A stretch of 64,000 nucleotides of DNA. Origin: Anoplolepis gracilipes. Lineage: Eukaryota; Arthropoda; Insecta; Hymenoptera; Formicidae. The position numbers and the translations under genes are program-made. The stretch is taken from positions 5,774,501-5,838,500 of the forward strand of contig NC_132977.1 of NCBI RefSeq assembly GCF_047496725.1, in the 5' to 3' direction. The notes under the pieces are model-generated. The model searched no databases. It was not told where the DNA came from and was given only the letters and a program-made list of their open reading frames with translations. Of this stretch, positions 62,413 through 64,000 are shown piece by piece; the stretch's first letter is position 1; every line of letters starts with the position of its first letter.

Positions 62413-62827
62413 CTGAAATAATCTTTCACATAGATCACCATCATCTTAAAAACTTCCGTTATAACTGAAGCATACATAATATTGACCAAAAATAATATTG
62501 ACCGTTCATACAAGGAAAACGTAACTTTCTTTAATTCGGTAAATTTAATGAATTCAAAAATTATACTTATTTTTATATTTAGTGTTGATTAGTAAATTTA
62601 TTAATTTTTTTATATATGTCATATAAGTAGTATTGTGTCATTTAATTATGTTAGACCTTCAAGATGAGATAAAATTATTGCATTTATGTCGAAATATACT
62701 GTTGTAGGTAATTGTGGAAGAAAGTGTTCCAAACTTTCTGCAAAAATGGATGTCCTATATTGATCAGAAAATACAAATACGCTTGTCTCAAATTAGAGAG
62801 ATAGAAACACAGATTAGAATTTTTTAG
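54965..62827 (+). CDS. M1 aminopeptidase-like protein with a degenerate active site and a one-base frameshift
   Basis: Exons: 54965-55536, 55895-56341, 56909-57087, 57606-57756, 58770-58851, 59648-60051, 60514-60794, 61500-61690, 61831-62160, 62254-62323, 62434-62538, 62708-62827; about 977 codons. A signal peptide (MAFLRLLLYGELIFLI..) is followed by the M1 N-domain (GARQLFPCWDNPRIKSTFN, VLSNMP), metallopeptidase domain and ERAP1-like C-domain (GYYRVNYDVKNW). HETAHQWF is present, but the third zinc ligand (18 residues later) is Asp instead of Glu (57040-57042), GAMEN is YNNKS (56307-56321), and the catalytic Tyr of the SYxKG motif is His (57747-57749). Exon 3 carries one surplus base near 56913-56918: the upstream frame stops at 56919-56921 and the downstream frame has a stop at 56914-56916. 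All splice sites and other frames are intact. No GPI-type hydrophobic tail is visible. Either a recent pseudogene or a non-catalytic protein with a sequencing error. Confidence 0.8.
55132..55173 (+). repeat. 21-bp in-frame tandem duplication in the aminopeptidase-like gene
   Basis: The unit coding for QYINIDE occurs twice back to back (55132-55152 and 55153-55173) without mismatch, implying a recent slippage or unequal-crossover event in the N-domain. Confidence 0.85.
57781..58049. repeat. Near-perfect hairpin, about 130-bp arms and 4-nt loop
   Basis: Arms at about 57783-57912 and 57917-58045 are inverted copies with roughly half a dozen mismatches or small gaps, around the loop TATG. It begins 25 bases after the exon ending at 57756, in the 1013-nt intron 57757-58769. 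No coding capacity. It is followed immediately by a TA microsatellite. Confidence 0.88.
58047..58088. repeat. TA microsatellite
   Basis: TA repeat directly adjoining the hairpin's right arm. Confidence 0.85.
58564..58627. repeat. GA then TG microsatellite in an aminopeptidase-like intron
   Basis: About 24 GA units followed by a short TG-rich run, about 150 nt upstream of the exon at 58770. Confidence 0.9.
62384..62412. repeat. TA microsatellite close to a splice acceptor
   Basis: TA repeat in the short intron 62324-62433, about 20 bases before the acceptor. Confidence 0.85.
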
Positions 62828-63692
62828 ATTTAAAAAAAGTTAAGTATGAATGATCACAATTGCAGCAAAAAAGTTTTTCAACGATATATATTTTAAACGA
62901 ATAATTGTAAACTGTATATATTCACACAACAGATACTTCTAGATATACAAATATATAGAATATATAGATATGTAAGTTTAAATTTTATTAATAATGATCA
63001 ATGTAATGATAATGTTTAATAATATATATAACAATAATAGAGGTTTTATATTATTAAGCTTAATATTTTGATAATATTATTCTTAATATTATTATATAAT
63101 TTCTTTTAATTATTGTTAATTTATATTAACATTTTAAATGTTAATATGCTAATTAATCACTAATTATAATATTAACATAAAAAATTGTTTTATAATCTTT
63201 AACATTTATCATTTACATTTTTAATATTATTAGTAACTTGCAACTATTTATGTTCAAATTATCCGATTTAAAAGGGTATATAAATTATCGAATACAATTT
63301 TATTACTTTTACTTAATTAAAGATTTCTATAATCAAAATATTAATCTCTGTCTTATCTAGCTTATTATTTTCATATATTAAATTATTTGTTATATAAATT
63401 GTAATGTAAATATATTCTTGAAAAAAAATATTTCTGCACAAAATTTTTTTCACATTTTTAACTGAATATTATAAAAATTAATTTAATTATATGACAATAA
63501 TAATATGCATATTGCAATGATAGCTTTAATTTTTTTAAGTTATAATAGTATCTATTGTTGTATATTATTATTATTATTATTATTATTAAAGCTCATAATT
63601 ATTTCTTCTACGATATTTAGACAAAAATATATTTTGTCTGATTCTCTATTAGTTGACTCTTCGACGATTTAAATGTAATTCTAAATATTAAT
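62828..63692. other. Spacer between the aminopeptidase-like gene and its broken paralogue
   Basis: AT-rich 3' flank with short inverted ATTAATATTAAC motifs near 63115-63180 and a TTA trinucleotide run at about 63566-63590. No gene is seen. Confidence 0.5.
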
Positions 63693-64000
63693 ATAGCATT
63701 TTTAAGACTGTTACCTTATGGCTGTCTCATATTTATCAGTATAGTAGCTCTTACTCTCCATAAAAATATGGACAAGTCATTGAATGCATTTAATAACTAT
63801 TCTGATATAGTGCCGGTGGATTAAAATATGTCAGGCTGATGAAATACTTACATAACAGACAATACAAAAAGAACTGAAATATATGTAATGTTTAAAACAG
63901 ATATAAGAAAACTACAAGCAAAAGGGAGTTTCATTTTTTACGGCGAATTAGATGTTACTATCGATATTTTTCGTCCAACTACAAAAATAAATTTAATTGC
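63693..64000 (+). pseudogene. Broken tandem paralogue of the aminopeptidase-like gene, cut by the window end
   Basis: From 63693 the sequence matches the first exon of the upstream gene: the ATG is replaced by ATA, and then AFLRLLPYGCLIF is read against AFLRLLLYGELIF. An in-frame TAA follows at 63822-63824, where the intact copy has a Tyr codon, and a frame change occurs just after it. Further downstream the frame again resembles the upstream copy (IRKLQAKGSFIFYGELDVTI against INNLRANSRFVYGEMHVDFT). With start loss, a stop and a shift, it is not translatable as this family from here. What lies beyond the window is unknown. Confidence 0.7.

Noticed and set aside
1..64000. CRISPR arrays, bacterial operons, rRNA and tRNA genes
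   Set aside because: None seen. The regular repeats are eukaryotic microsatellites or minisatellites, and no cloverleaf-like sequence with a conserved T-loop was recognised by eye; a tRNAscan run would be the decisive test.

Overview
The window is eukaryotic nuclear DNA. It is very AT-rich, with intron-split genes using GT-AG splice sites, many TA/GA/CA microsatellites and small inverted-repeat elements. The genes look insect, and the presence of DNA polymerase beta (absent from Drosophila) together with the repeat style suggests Hymenoptera, quite possibly an ant; that lineage call is inference. Gene models below were built by hand by joining open frames at splice sites and checking that every junction keeps phase.

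Layout. (1) 1-10996: upstream DNA, then a two-exon plus-strand gene for a 2056-residue C2H2 zinc-finger protein. Its only coding intron carries a perfect 91-bp inverted duplication. (2) 10997-19783: a gene-poor stretch. (3) 19784-27065, minus strand: a high-affinity choline transporter (CHT/SLC5A7 family) in 12 coding exons, with an unusual long cytoplasmic tail that can be spliced in several in-frame ways. Probable 5' exons lie up to about 35.6 kb. (4) 37600-43993, minus strand: an effector-type caspase in 7 exons with an intact QACRG site. (5) 45639-48310, plus strand: heparan-alpha-glucosaminide N-acetyltransferase (HGSNAT) in 11 exons, divergent from the caspase. (6) 48985-50416, minus strand: DNA polymerase beta, convergent with HGSNAT; an 81-nt stop-free intron in its last coding block is easily mistaken for coding sequence. 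(7) 53835-62827, plus strand: an M1 aminopeptidase-like gene in 12 exons. It has lost the GAMEN motif, one zinc ligand and the catalytic tyrosine, and carries a one-base frameshift. (8) 63693-64000: the start of a broken tandem paralogue of the same family, cut by the window end.

The genes are not a functional cluster. They are ordinary neighbours: acetylcholine precursor uptake, apoptosis, lysosomal heparan sulfate breakdown, base excision repair. The points most worth a second look are the alternative tail of the choline transporter, the in-frame intron of polymerase beta, the dead aminopeptidase with its pseudogene partner, and the inverted duplication flanked by 21-nt direct repeats in the zinc-finger intron. 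I did not find convincing evidence for a wholly new multi-gene system.
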